From: Corynebacterium minutissimum
Lineage (GTDB): Bacteria > Actinomycetota > Actinomycetes > Mycobacteriales > Mycobacteriaceae
Assembly (NCBI RefSeq): GCF_016889765.1
Contig: NZ_CP069533.1
Span: 2,542,001-2,606,000 of the forward strand
Length of the DNA stretch: 64,000 nucleotides
Direction of reading: 5' to 3'
In this document: one piece after another, positions 40,477 through 48,475 of the stretch
Numbering within the stretch: the stretch's first letter is position 1
Layout: every line of letters starts with the position of its first letter
The notes under the pieces: model-generated
Database searches by the model: none
Seen by the model: the letters and a program-made list of their open reading frames with translations, nothing else
Told to the model about the DNA's origin: nothing
Position numbers and translations under genes: made by a program

Positions 40477-42215
40477 TGGCGCTTCACCCTCTCATTGCCG
40501 ACGGCGGCGAGGTCACGATCCTGCGCTCCCTGGCCGCGTACTCTTTCGGCGTGTGGAATGTTACGTGGCCTGATTCCATACCGGAGGATGAGCGCCCCTC
40601 GGCCGGTGATGACCGGAAGTTTGGGTATTTCGCCGATTTCGACCGCGCCCCGGGCCGTATGGGGCGGCGTTTCGTGCGAAATGATGTGAATATCACGGCG
40701 CGGGAATTCAACGATTGGGGTTCCCCGATCCCTGATTCCGGGGTGTCCAATGTGGAGGAAGTACTGGATGCGGCGATTAATAGGACCGCGGGTGAAGCGG
40801 TACTAGAGCGGGAAATTGATAACGCGGGCCTCGGCGGCCTGGAGCCCTATGTCGATTTCGATGTGGGCGATATCGTTTCTATTGCTTTCTGGAATAAGGT
40901 CTTTTTCCTACCCGTTACTGAAATCGCTTTGGAATCCTCGGTAGGGGCGGCGCGCCGGTATCGGGTGCGGGTGGGTAATTCCCCAATCTTCGATGATGAC
41001 GCCCGGAATCGGGATAATTCGGAGCTTGCCCGCATGATTGCCGATGAACGGCGCGAGCGGCGGAACAACGAAAGAACCGAGGCTAAACGCCGGCAGGAAG
41101 CGCTGGATGAAGAGGCGAAAGCTCGGCGTGAAGCAATGGAAAAGGAGGCGGAAGCTCGGCGTGAAGCGCTGGAAGCGGAAGCCCGGAAGCGTTCTAACGC
41201 GCTAGTGGAAGAATCACGGGCTCGTCGTCAAGCCCTTGAGCGGGAGGCGAATAACCGTAATACGGCGATTCAGAACGCGGTTTCGGGGGAGGCGGAAGCG
41301 CGTAAAAAAGCGCTGGAATTCACCAATTCAGACGTTGAAAAGGTAGTTCGATTCCTGCGTGGCTATAGCTCGGCCCCGGATGACCTCGTACGCTCTCTGT
41401 CCTCCATCAATTCCCAGTTATCTAATCAGGGTAAGAGCTCCACTAATGGTTTAGTGCCGGCGTACTTGAATCTCAATACGGAACTGTGGAAAGCGCAAAA
41501 GAAAATAGATGACGCTCAAACCGAGCTAGCTTTGGCGAATCGGCGGGCTATCAACTCCCTAGAATTGTCGCGAAAAATGCATGGTAACGCACTGCGGTGG
41601 AATGAAGCGCAGCGCGTGCGTATCTATCACCATGAAGGCCGGGATACGATTATTCACGATGAACTCCTAGAGACCTCGGCCGGCGAGGGCTATTTTGATG
41701 TGGTTGCCCGCGGCTCATGGATAGGGCGCGTGAATGTGCAAGTTGAACTGAAGTCCATGATTGGCGGCGATTCCGCCATTGATATGTATACGTTCGAGGT
41801 CACGGATACTTCTAAGCGGCGGAAAAGGTTCACGCGTGGTGCGCTGCAGATGAAGGTTAACCGCGCTCACATTCAGATTTCCCCCTATGTGGGTAATGAT
41901 CCAGCTGAGTATGTTTTTGTTGCCCGTGATAGGAATAGATTCCATTCGTCCGATTATCCGGCCGGCCGGGAAGGCGGAATTATTCATTTCGGCGCCGGAC
42001 ATGTCGGTCTTTTCGCATGGCGAGGTCGCGGTTATCGATTTGATAAACCTGTGTCTTTTAAGGGAACCGAGGGCAAATGGTGGGACGCCTCCGACGTGGG
42101 GTCTGTCATTCCGCCGGCGGAATACCGGAACGGCGTTGGCGTGGTGCTCGTGCGGCCCGCGGGGTATAAGGACTACCCCGAGGGTGAAGTGTTTACCTTT
42201 ACGGAAGGATTCTAA
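40476..42215 (+). CDS. Minor tail protein with long coiled coil
   Basis: A 579-residue protein. The N-terminal part (about 1-190) continues the tail hub (LEPYVDFDVGDIVSIAFWN). Residues about 190-290 form a highly charged coiled coil with repeats of EARREALE and SRARRQALE. The C-terminal part (about 370-579) is beta-rich and likely contacts the host surface. Probably the central fibre or spike, trimeric through its coil. Confidence 0.75.
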   Translation: MALHPLIADGGEVTILRSLAAYSFGVWNVTWPDSIPEDERPSAGDDRKFGYFADFDRAPGRMGRRFVRNDVNITAREFNDWGSPIPDSGVSNVEEVLDAAINRTAGEAVLEREIDNAGLGGLEPYVDFDVGDIVSIAFWNKVFFLPVTEIALESSVGAARRYRVRVGNSPIFDDDARNRDNSELARMIADERRERRNNERTEAKRRQEALDEEAKARREAMEKEAEARREALEAEARKRSNALVEESRARRQALEREANNRNTAIQNAVSGEAEARKKALEFTNSDVEKVVRFLRGYSSAPDDLVRSLSSINSQLSNQGKSSTNGLVPAYLNLNTELWKAQKKIDDAQTELALANRRAINSLELSRKMHGNALRWNEAQRVRIYHHEGRDTIIHDELLETSAGEGYFDVVARGSWIGRVNVQVELKSMIGGDSAIDMYTFEVTDTSKRRKRFTRGALQMKVNRAHIQISPYVGNDPAEYVFVARDRNRFHSSDYPAGREGGIIHFGAGHVGLFAWRGRGYRFDKPVSFKGTEGKWWDASDVGSVIPPAEYRNGVGVVLVRPAGYKDYPEGEVFTFTEGF

Positions 42216-42226
42216 GGAGGCCGGTC

Positions 42227-43102
42227 ATGGCTCGGATTACTGGAACGTTGAAATACGTCACTACCCGCCCGGAAGATGTAAAGCGTGCGTCGGTGCGTGC
42301 GCCGCGGGCCCGTGAACATGATGGGGCGGTCATCACAACTTCCACCGATTACGTGGATGTTGTCGATGGAAGGCTGGAATTTGATGCCGCCCCCGGCCCG
42401 GTGGTTGTCACCCTTTTAAGGGCCCGCGGCCCGGTGGAAGTCCTCGAGATGATTGTCCCCGAGGGCGGCGGTTCTTTGGCGGCGGCGGTAGGCGCGGCGG
42501 AATTGGCGGATTCCGCGACCCGGTCCCAATTGGATCGTCTAGCCTCGGATGCTCTGGAAGCGGTGCGGGAATCTAAGGAGGCAGCTTCCTCGGCTAAAGC
42601 CTCGTTAGGGGAATTGAAGGCGCTGGAATCTAACGCCGAGGGGCTGCTGAGCTCGGCGGCGGAAGCGGCGTCGCGGGCGGAAAAAATGGCGGCGTCGACC
42701 TCATGGAACAATGATGTTCTGACCGTTAATGGTCAATCTTCCCCGCCGCTTACGGGCCCTAAAGGTGACCGGGGTCCTAAGGGCCCGCCGGGTGATAAAG
42801 GCGATCGGGGCGATAAAGGCGATAAGGGCGAGGACGGTGTCGACGGCACCGTAAAGTTCGAGGAACTCACTGAACAACAGCTGGAAGCGCTACGGGGTGC
42901 TGCGGGCGTGGTGGTATCGGAAACCGAGCCCGAAAACAAGAACGTGGTGTGGATCGACCCGTCGGGCGAAACTTACCGCCCCATCTCGAATTATGTCGCG
43001 GTGCTCTCCGACGAGGAAGCCCTCGCCATGTCCGGGAAGGTGCCGCCGGGAACGTGTGTGCATGTGGTCACAAACGATAATCGCTACTGGGAGGAAGAAT
43101 AA
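42227..43102 (+). CDS. Tail fibre with collagen-like segment
   Basis: A 291-residue protein. A beta-rich N-terminus attaches to the tail, an alanine-rich helix (about 85-160) follows, then collagen-like Gly-x-y repeats at about 178-205 (GPKGDRGPKGPPGDKGDRGD), and a short C-terminal domain ending NDNRYWEEE. Collagen triplets suggest a trimer. TAAGGAGG precedes the ATG. The next gene also has a collagen-like stretch. Confidence 0.8.
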   Translation: MARITGTLKYVTTRPEDVKRASVRAPRAREHDGAVITTSTDYVDVVDGRLEFDAAPGPVVVTLLRARGPVEVLEMIVPEGGGSLAAAVGAAELADSATRSQLDRLASDALEAVRESKEAASSAKASLGELKALESNAEGLLSSAAEAASRAEKMAASTSWNNDVLTVNGQSSPPLTGPKGDRGPKGPPGDKGDRGDKGDKGEDGVDGTVKFEELTEQQLEALRGAAGVVVSETEPENKNVVWIDPSGETYRPISNYVAVLSDEEALAMSGKVPPGTCVHVVTNDNRYWEEE

Positions 43103-43551
43103 TGCGGATGATGGTGCCTAACGGCAAGGGCGGTTTCGAGGAAATAACGGTGCTGCGCGGCGAGCGTGGTCTGCCGGGGGAACCGGGGAAGCCCGGCCCG
43201 CCTGGTACGACTTCGTGGGACGGGATTACCAATAAGCCCAATAAATTCACGCCTGATTCCCATAAGCACTCGATGGCGGATATTAGTGACCTGCCGCCGG
43301 TGGAATACAACAACATTGGCGGCTCGATTGTCCGGCGTTTTAATAACGGCGTTATCACGGTGCCGGACCCGGTGACGGGTGATTCTGCAACCCCTAGGCG
43401 CTATGTGGATGAGGCGGTGGGGAAGAAATCGGATAGTGATCACACTCATTCTGAGTACGCGAGCCGGGATGATTTGCGGGCCCTTATTCGCCTTGTGGAT
43501 AGCGCGCCCGCGTCCCCCGAGGACGGCGTGCTTTATGTCATACCGGAATAA
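43102..43551 (+). CDS. Second collagen-like tail fibre protein
   Basis: A 149-residue protein. RGERGLPGEPGKPGPPG is collagen-like; TSWDGITNKPNKF and HKHSMADISDLP, then DHTHSEYASRDDL, are phage fibre repeats with metal-binding HxH patterns found in many trimeric fibres. Its start overlaps the previous stop. Probably extends the fibre encoded upstream. Confidence 0.75.
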   Translation: MRMMVPNGKGGFEEITVLRGERGLPGEPGKPGPPGTTSWDGITNKPNKFTPDSHKHSMADISDLPPVEYNNIGGSIVRRFNNGVITVPDPVTGDSATPRRYVDEAVGKKSDSDHTHSEYASRDDLRALIRLVDSAPASPEDGVLYVIPE

Positions 43552-43562
43552 GGAGAACAACT

Positions 43563-43949
43563 ATGGCTTTGAAGCTGATTAAACCGGGGCCGGTGACGCA
43601 ACTGTATGTGTCGGGCCGTGCTGAAGATGAAAAGACTAGTAGCCCGCATCCGGCGACCCCACTACCTGCAGGGTGGTCAATGTGGAGTAGTGATGGGCGC
43701 GTCCTGCCCCCGGCTGGGATTTACCGGATTACCGGGATTGGGGCTAATCCGGCCGTGCGGATGAAGGACGGTTGGAACTACCCGCCTAACGGTTCGGTAG
43801 TGCGGGTATCCGAGGGGGACGCTATCGTGTCATCCAATATTAAGAACTACACGCTGATTATTGAGCAGCTAGTAGTGGAAACAGCCCCCCCCCCTCGGTC
43901 TAAGAAACTTTGCCGCCTCCTGGCTAAGGCGGTGGCAGCATGGCGCTAA
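43563..43949 (+). CDS. Fibre-tip paralogue 1 with C10 tract
   Basis: A 128-residue protein starting MALKLIKPGP, like the next two genes (MALKKIRQGP and MALKLVRGPR). The body is beta-rich. At 43885-43894 ten consecutive C bases encode Ala-Pro-Pro-Pro; after it the frame runs 15 residues (RSKKLCRLLAKAVAAWR) into the next gene. One extra C would instead end the protein at PPPSV. This suggests phase variation or a slip. AAGGAGAACAACT precedes the ATG. Function: probable receptor-binding tip subunit. Confidence 0.65.
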   Translation: MALKLIKPGPVTQLYVSGRAEDEKTSSPHPATPLPAGWSMWSSDGRVLPPAGIYRITGIGANPAVRMKDGWNYPPNGSVVRVSEGDAIVSSNIKNYTLIIEQLVVETAPPPRSKKLCRLLAKAVAAWR

Positions 43950-44230
43950 AGAAAATTCGGCAAGGCCCGGTGGTGTTTTTCTACAACGGCGAGAAGTGGG
44001 AAATCATGGGCGGTACCCCGGACGGCTGGAAGACGTGGGGAATTGGCCGTATTTACCCGCCACCCGGCACCTATTGGCTGGAGCTTACGGAAACCTCAAC
44101 CGTGGAACTACGCCCCTCCGAAATGGGCGTGAAGATTGCGCAACAAAAAGTAGTAACCATAAAGGAGGGGGACTACCTGCTGTCCATGTACGCGAAAAAG
44201 GGCGACGCGCTCATGCTTACCCAGCTGTAG
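43940..44230 (+). CDS. Fibre-tip paralogue 2
   Basis: A 96-residue beta-rich protein beginning MALKKIRQGPVVFFYNG. Shares GP near the start, PPPGTYWLELTETSTVELRP (compare PPAGIYRITGIGANPAVRMK in paralogue 1) and a final short strand. Overlaps paralogue 1 by 10 bp in the present reading. Likely a duplicated fibre-tip or host-recognition subunit. Confidence 0.65.
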   Translation: MALKKIRQGPVVFFYNGEKWEIMGGTPDGWKTWGIGRIYPPPGTYWLELTETSTVELRPSEMGVKIAQQKVVTIKEGDYLLSMYAKKGDALMLTQL

Positions 44231-44252
44231 CCCCCGCTGGGGGTGGGCGCTA

Positions 44253-44555
44253 ATGGCGTTGAAGCTTGTACGCGGGCCGCGCTTTATCACCGCCGATTTT
44301 AAGGGCGGTAAATGGGTAGTGTCCTCAACCGCGTGGGCATCAGATAGCGGAGATGGTCGGCTGAAGCTAGTCGACGGAAATTTTCTCATTCATGCCCCAG
44401 GGGGCGGAGCTATCTACGCAATCGCCCGCTCAGGCGGTACTAATGGCCCCTCCACCTCATTTAATGGTAGTGCGGTGACCGGAAAAAGCTGGATGTGGTA
44501 CGTCATCTCCAAAACGGATAATGACCAGCCGCTCATAATTTTCAAGCTCGAATAA
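44253..44555 (+). CDS. Fibre-tip paralogue 3
   Basis: A 100-residue protein beginning MALKLVRGPRFITADFKGGK, related to the two genes upstream in its start and strand pattern; the C-terminus (MWYVISKTDNDQPLIIFKLE) matches the last strands of paralogue 1 (KNYTLIIEQL). A small CCCCC-GCT-GGGGG hairpin (44231-44243) overlaps its ribosome binding region. Confidence 0.62.
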   Translation: MALKLVRGPRFITADFKGGKWVVSSTAWASDSGDGRLKLVDGNFLIHAPGGGAIYAIARSGGTNGPSTSFNGSAVTGKSWMWYVISKTDNDQPLIIFKLE

Positions 44556-44645
44556 GGAGAAGACCCGGCGACCACTCTGGGCGTAACTACCGTTCTTTTT
44601 CTGAAGAACATCGTGACTCTGTAACTCAACGTGAAGGGATAATTT

Positions 44646-44906
44646 ATGCCTGTGTTTCTTGGTGGTCGGAAGGCGAAAGAGCTGTATTTCGGCGGGCGGA
44701 AAATTAAGGAAGCCTGGCTAAACGGCAAGAAAGTGTATTCGTCCGGGCCTCAAAAGTGGAGGCCTGGCGTGACTTACCGTAGAGGTGACCTGGTTACGGC
44801 TGATAAGGGGCGAACGTTCCGCTGTATTCAAGACCACTGGTCAGACCTAGACACTCGACCGTGGACTGGCATTGCGGAATCTGGCTTTTGGAAGTTGGTG
44901 CAATAA
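44646..44906 (+). CDS. Tail protein with CBM5/12-like carbohydrate-binding module
   Basis: An 86-residue protein. The N-terminal 30 residues (FLGGRKAKELYFGGRKIKEA) are two short repeats typical of phage tail attachment proteins. The rest (WRPGVTYRRGDLVTADKGRT, then CIQDHWSDLDTRPW) matches the ChiC/CBM5-12 fold with its aromatic binding residues. It could bind cell-wall arabinogalactan or other glycans on the host surface. Confidence 0.75.
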   Translation: MPVFLGGRKAKELYFGGRKIKEAWLNGKKVYSSGPQKWRPGVTYRRGDLVTADKGRTFRCIQDHWSDLDTRPWTGIAESGFWKLVQ

Positions 44907-44931
44907 GTCCCGTCCCTCGGCCCCCGATTAA

Positions 44932-45006
44932 AACGACGTCGGCGGTGGATGGAACCAGTACGAGTACTGGAAGCAGATTGGGTATGCTGCCGATTTTGAT
45001 TTCTAA
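44932..45006 (+). pseudogene. Remnant of a tail-tip domain
   Basis: Between the CBM gene and the endolysin, the short open segment NDVGGGWNQYEYWKQIGYA lacks a start codon and is in another frame than the CBM gene. Its Trp/Tyr-rich end resembles a C-terminal strand of a carbohydrate-binding module. Perhaps the leftover of an exchanged fibre tip. Confidence 0.35.
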
Positions 45007-45017
45007 GGAGGTGCATG

Positions 45018-46499
45018 ATGCAGGTTATTGATTTTTCGGCCGGGGTTCCCTCTGGCCGGTCTGTGAAGGCCGCGGGGTACGGCGGGGCGGTGCGCTATAT
45101 TTCACCACCTCGCGATCCGTGGATGAAGGGGAAGATGATTAGCCGCGCCGAGGTGGCGGATTACGAGGCCGCCGGCCTGGAGCAGGCTTTCGTGTGGCAA
45201 TACGGCGGGGCTAGCAATCCGGATTCCATGCGCGGCTACGCCGGCGGGAAGAAGGACGCGGAATCTGCTAAGGCAGCTTTGGACACCCTCGGCCGTTCCG
45301 GGTGGCCGGTGTTTTTCGCCGTCGATTTCGATATCTCCCTTTCTCAGTGGAATTCGACCGCGGTGGAATACTTCCGCGCCGCCGTTGATGTGCTCGGCCG
45401 GAGCCGGGTAGGTATCTACGGTCATTCCCGCGTGATTGCGTGGGCGGCGGAAGATGGGGTAGTCGCCGACCTCGGAGGCGGGAAAGTCCTCGGCTGGCAG
45501 ACCCCCGCGTGGTCTCAGGGTGCGCGCGCCCCGGAAGCTGTGCTGTACCAGGGAGTTGCGAACACCCCGGGGCCCGACGGGGTGAAGATTGATATTAACG
45601 ACGTGCTGCATGATTATTGGGGCCAGGCCCCGGCTTCCTCCGCCCGGCGCGGGAAGTCGGTTCCGCGGGCGGTGGTCCGCGTCGACGAGGAAGTGTGGCT
45701 AAATAAGCACTTCAACCGGGGGCGTGGTGGCCAAAAAATTCGGCGTATCACCCGCCACCATATGGGCGGGATTGGTAATGCCCATGATTGCTATAGGTGG
45801 TGGCAATCCAGGCGGGCCTCGGCGCACTTCGCGGTACAGGGGAACCACGTAGGGCAGCTAGTACGGGTGGAGGATACCGCGTGGGGGAACAATGATTCCT
45901 CTAACGCTTCCTCCATCATCATCGAACATTCTAATTCAGGCGGGCCCGAGCAGGATTGGCCTATTGCGGAAGCAACGATTAAGCGCGGTGCGCAGTTGGC
46001 GGCGGAATTGTGCGCGGTGCATGGGCTCGGCCGCCCTGAATACGGGGTGAACATTGATGATCACCGTGATCATTCGGCGACCGCGTGCCCCTATCACCTG
46101 GCTAGCGGCGAAAAATATCACCAGCTGTGGATGAATGAAGCCCAGCGCTGGTACGACCTGATTACTCAACCACAGGAGGATTCCTTCATGCCCGCCTTGA
46201 ACGATAATGATCAGCGTGAGCTGCTGCGATTGGTGAAAAAGCTCAGTCATGAAATTTCCGATCCGTTTGATTCCCGATACGATTTGGAACGGCTGCGCCG
46301 GGGTGAAATCGGGGAGGGCGAGGTCTTTTCCGATACGGCGATTGGCTACGCCCTCGAGGCGGATCGGAAGCTGGAAGATATGCACGCGAACATGTTGCCG
46401 TTCATCGCTGATACGCTTTCGGATATTTCGGTTGCGTTGCGAAAAATTGTTTCCCTGCAGGAAACGATGAACGTGAAGGTGGGGGGACGTCATGAATAA
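45018..46499 (+). CDS. Endolysin: DUF1906 glycoside hydrolase-like plus amidase
   Basis: A 493-residue lysin. Residues 1-205 are a DUF1906/Rv2525c-like TIM barrel (VIDFSAGVPSGRSVKAAGYG, FFAVDFDIS, VGIYGHSRVI), related to GH25 lysozymes. Residues about 245-385 form a PGRP/amidase_2 domain with zinc ligands in ITRHHMGGIG, SIIIEHSNSGG and DHRDHSATACPYH. A helical tail follows. It cuts peptidoglycan at lysis. ATG 45018 gives a 6-bp spacing to AAGGAGG; ATG 45015 is possible. Overlaps the holin gene by 8 bp. Confidence 0.9.
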   Translation: MQVIDFSAGVPSGRSVKAAGYGGAVRYISPPRDPWMKGKMISRAEVADYEAAGLEQAFVWQYGGASNPDSMRGYAGGKKDAESAKAALDTLGRSGWPVFFAVDFDISLSQWNSTAVEYFRAAVDVLGRSRVGIYGHSRVIAWAAEDGVVADLGGGKVLGWQTPAWSQGARAPEAVLYQGVANTPGPDGVKIDINDVLHDYWGQAPASSARRGKSVPRAVVRVDEEVWLNKHFNRGRGGQKIRRITRHHMGGIGNAHDCYRWWQSRRASAHFAVQGNHVGQLVRVEDTAWGNNDSSNASSIIIEHSNSGGPEQDWPIAEATIKRGAQLAAELCAVHGLGRPEYGVNIDDHRDHSATACPYHLASGEKYHQLWMNEAQRWYDLITQPQEDSFMPALNDNDQRELLRLVKKLSHEISDPFDSRYDLERLRRGEIGEGEVFSDTAIGYALEADRKLEDMHANMLPFIADTLSDISVALRKIVSLQETMNVKVGGRHE

Positions 46500-46917
46500 T
46501 CGTGATGCGATTTCAACGGCGGTGGCCTCTGTGCTGGCTCGGCAGTCCTTCGTGCTGCAGCGTAAGGAAACATTCATCACGGTGGCGGTGGCCGTGGTGT
46601 GGGTAGGGTCGACGCTGATAGAGCAGCTTACCTCCGCGCCTGATTGGTTCGCCGTGGTGGTGGGCTGTGTTACCAGCCTAGCGGCGGCCCTTGTGATTGC
46701 TCTTACTAAGGGTGGAATCCCGCCTTCCGCGCTTCCCCGTATTCTGGATTCCTACGACATGGAAGTCGGCAAAACTGTGGATGTTGCGCCCGGCGCGGTG
46801 GAGGAGGTTGGCGCCCCGGACGCGGAGCCCGTTCCCGCGGCTAGTATCCTCCCGCCCGATTCCTCCCGGCCCCCTCGGCATGCTGCCGCCGAGCGCCGGT
46901 TTAGCCTGTACGGATAA
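46492..46917 (+). CDS. Holin-like protein
   Basis: A 141-residue protein with two transmembrane segments (about 28-46, ETFITVAVAVVWVGSTLIEQ, and 53-72, FAVVVGCVTSLAAALVIALT) and a flexible charged tail. Directly follows the lysin, so it likely forms the pore that controls the time of lysis. Confidence 0.78.
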   Translation: MNNRDAISTAVASVLARQSFVLQRKETFITVAVAVVWVGSTLIEQLTSAPDWFAVVVGCVTSLAAALVIALTKGGIPPSALPRILDSYDMEVGKTVDVAPGAVEEVGAPDAEPVPAASILPPDSSRPPRHAAAERRFSLYG

Positions 46918-46934
46918 ACGGGGCGGGTGGAAGA

Positions 46935-47333
46935 ATGAACCGAAATTGGATTAGCTCGGACGCCGTTGGGGTTTTCATTATCGGTATGGCGGCGCTCATG
47001 CGCGGGATTTCGTACATGCCATTCATGGTGAATCAGGAACGCTCCCCAGCTCATTTGCTTGAACATATCGCGCCGCCGACGATGTGGGCGTGGCCCTGGT
47101 TGATAAGTGGCGTGCTGTGCCTGGCGGCGATTATTTACCCGCGGCTTACCCCGCCCGCGGTGGGGGCGGGAATCGGTCTGCACTTCCTGTGGTCCGTGTC
47201 CTTCCTTGCCATGGGAGGCCGCGGTTGGGTTACCTCAATCGGTTACGGGGCGGTGACCGCGCTTGCCTTGTGGGCGTTTTCGCGCGGCCGTCTGCAATAC
47301 TCCGCGGAGGTCCCGGTCCTTAAGGGGGATTGA
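46935..47333 (+). CDS. Four-helix lysis-cassette membrane protein
   Basis: A 132-residue protein with four hydrophobic segments (about 10-27, 50-66, 72-93 and 98-116). Actinophages often encode a second, 4-TM holin after the lysin, so it may be a holin or antiholin. No family named. Overlaps the next gene start. Confidence 0.65.
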   Translation: MNRNWISSDAVGVFIIGMAALMRGISYMPFMVNQERSPAHLLEHIAPPTMWAWPWLISGVLCLAAIIYPRLTPPAVGAGIGLHFLWSVSFLAMGGRGWVTSIGYGAVTALALWAFSRGRLQYSAEVPVLKGD

Positions 47334-47686
47334 TGCATATGGACGGCGAGCTTACGGGCCTGATTGGTACGGTGGCGGCCGCGGTGCTCGGCGTGATTGG
47401 TGCGCGATTAACCGCGCGGGCTAGCGTAGATGCGAAAAAGGTGGAAGCCGCTGCCCCTGATTGGGATTCGTTCACGGATAAAATCATGCAGCGGTTGGAT
47501 TCCCAGCAGAATGAAATTGATGCTTTGCGGTCGCGGGTGGAAACGCTGCAGTCTACGGTTGAAGCGACTCGGCGGAAGTATTGGGCGGCGATTGGTGGTT
47601 TGCGGCGTATCGCGCGGAATTCGGAGGACGTGCTGAGGATTGCGCGTCTCCCCCCGGATGTTCACGATGACGTGGTGAACGGCTAG
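47333..47686 (+). CDS. Membrane-anchored coiled-coil lysis-cassette protein
   Basis: A 117-residue protein with one N-terminal transmembrane segment (GLIGTVAAAVLGVIGARL) and a coiled coil (IMQRLDSQQNEIDALRSRVE). Similar single-span proteins with coils follow holins in many actinophages and may be spanin-like or antiholins; uncertain. ATG 47333 overlaps the preceding stop; ATG 47339 is possible. Confidence 0.65.
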   Translation: MHMDGELTGLIGTVAAAVLGVIGARLTARASVDAKKVEAAAPDWDSFTDKIMQRLDSQQNEIDALRSRVETLQSTVEATRRKYWAAIGGLRRIARNSEDVLRIARLPPDVHDDVVNG

Positions 47687-47737
47687 AGCCCCCGGTGGTG
47701 GCGGGCTGTATCTCGCTAGGCAGCTATTGTATTTTTT

Positions 47738-47786
47738 GGCCCCGTTTCCCGGTTAGGCTCCCCGGGTGGCGGGGCCGCTTTTTCGC
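47738..47786 (+). terminator. Terminator of the late operon
   Basis: GGCCCCG (47738-47744) and CGGGGCC (47770-47776) form a long stem with an inner CCC/GGG pairing, followed by GCTTTTTCG. It ends the rightward structural/lysis transcription unit. Confidence 0.72.
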
Positions 47787-47803
47787 GTTTTAGGGTAGGA
47801 AAG

Positions 47804-47893
47804 AAAAAATCCCCGCTAACGCGGGGAGAGTTTGAGCTACAGCGCAATGGGTGAACATCGGCAACGGCTCACCCCCGCTAACGCGGGGACGCC
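47804..47893 (-). repeat. Two-copy repeat resembling a type I-E CRISPR unit, or tandem terminator
   Basis: CCCCGCTAACGCGGGGA occurs at 47811-47827 and 47873-47889, 62 bp apart. On the minus strand the copy at 47866-47893 reads CGTCCCCGCGTTAGCGGGGG followed by TGAGCC, the form of type I-E repeats; the other copy ends in a T-run instead. A 34-nt segment lies between the two 28-nt units. The T-rich copy is also a good terminator for the small minus-strand gene at 47935-48153. No cas genes are in the window. Confidence 0.5.
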
Positions 47894-47934
47894 TTGTAGT
47901 TTAACGGGTGGTTACTTTTTGCGCAACCCGAGGG

Positions 47935-48153
47935 TTAAAGCGCGTGGCGCTCGATGATTTCCCAGAGGTCCGCGCCTTCCTTGATGCGGAAGCCGGAGCG
48001 GTTGACGTTGATTTCGCCTTTTGCGTTGTGTTCGTCGTGCCAGCCGATCATTTCGTCGGCAATGGCGTCGGTGTCGAATTCGTTGGCGTACTCACCGAGG
48101 GGTTCGATGATTTCACGCTTAATGGCTTCATCGCGGCGGCTGTACAGGGTCAT
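47935..48153 (-). CDS. Small acidic prophage protein with strong promoter
   Basis: A 72-residue acidic protein of unknown function, beginning MTLYSRRDEA. It starts with MTLY like the 77-residue protein at the left prophage end and shares its leader and promoter type. It is transcribed opposite to the lysis genes, with its own promoter, so it is probably made in the lysogen. Downstream are the two repeat hairpins, the second followed by a T-run. Confidence 0.68.
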   Translation of the reverse strand: MTLYSRRDEAIKREIIEPLGEYANEFDTDAIADEMIGWHDEHNAKGEINVNRSGFRIKEGADLWEIIERHAL

Positions 48154-48193
48154 TTCGGGTTCCTTTCTCCCGGTCTCTTTTGCTTACGTGTTC

Positions 48194-48223
48194 ATTATAG
48201 CCCATGAAACCTAAATGTGTCAA
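48194..48223 (-). promoter_or_regulatory. Consensus promoter of the small gene at 47935
   Basis: Minus strand: TTGACA, 18 bp, TATAAT, followed by a leader with GTAAGCAAAAGAGA and GGGAGAAAGGAACC before the ATG. One of three near-identical promoter-leader modules in the prophage. Confidence 0.8.
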
Positions 48224-48244
48224 CTGGAGATTACGGAAAAATCC

Positions 48245-48475
48245 CTAATTTTGGATAGCGATCGGGTTCCGCGTGTAAAGCCCCTGAAGGCTGTACCCAT
48301 GTTCCAAAAGGTAACTGTAAATATCCCGCTCCTGGTGCTCAAACTCATAATCGCCCGCGGCCATCGCGCGGGAAGCCTCGATATGCGGGATGAAGATCGT
48401 CTTAACGTGAGTTCCGTAATCGTCGCTATATAAGAGATGAATACCGTCTTTCATGAATGCAACGTCAAAAGTCAT
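48245..48475 (-). CDS. Hypothetical prophage accessory protein
   Basis: A 76-residue protein (MTFDVAFMKDGIHLLYSDDY). Unrecognised. Last gene of a five-gene minus-strand unit; its start overlaps the stop of the gene upstream by 1 bp. The next promoter lies just downstream. Confidence 0.6.
   Translation of the reverse strand: MTFDVAFMKDGIHLLYSDDYGTHVKTIFIPHIEASRAMAAGDYEFEHQERDIYSYLLEHGYSLQGLYTRNPIAIQN

Noticed and set aside
47811..47889. Functional CRISPR-Cas locus
   Set aside because: Only two repeat copies and no cas genes in the window; retained only as a CRISPR-like repeat pair with a terminator alternative.
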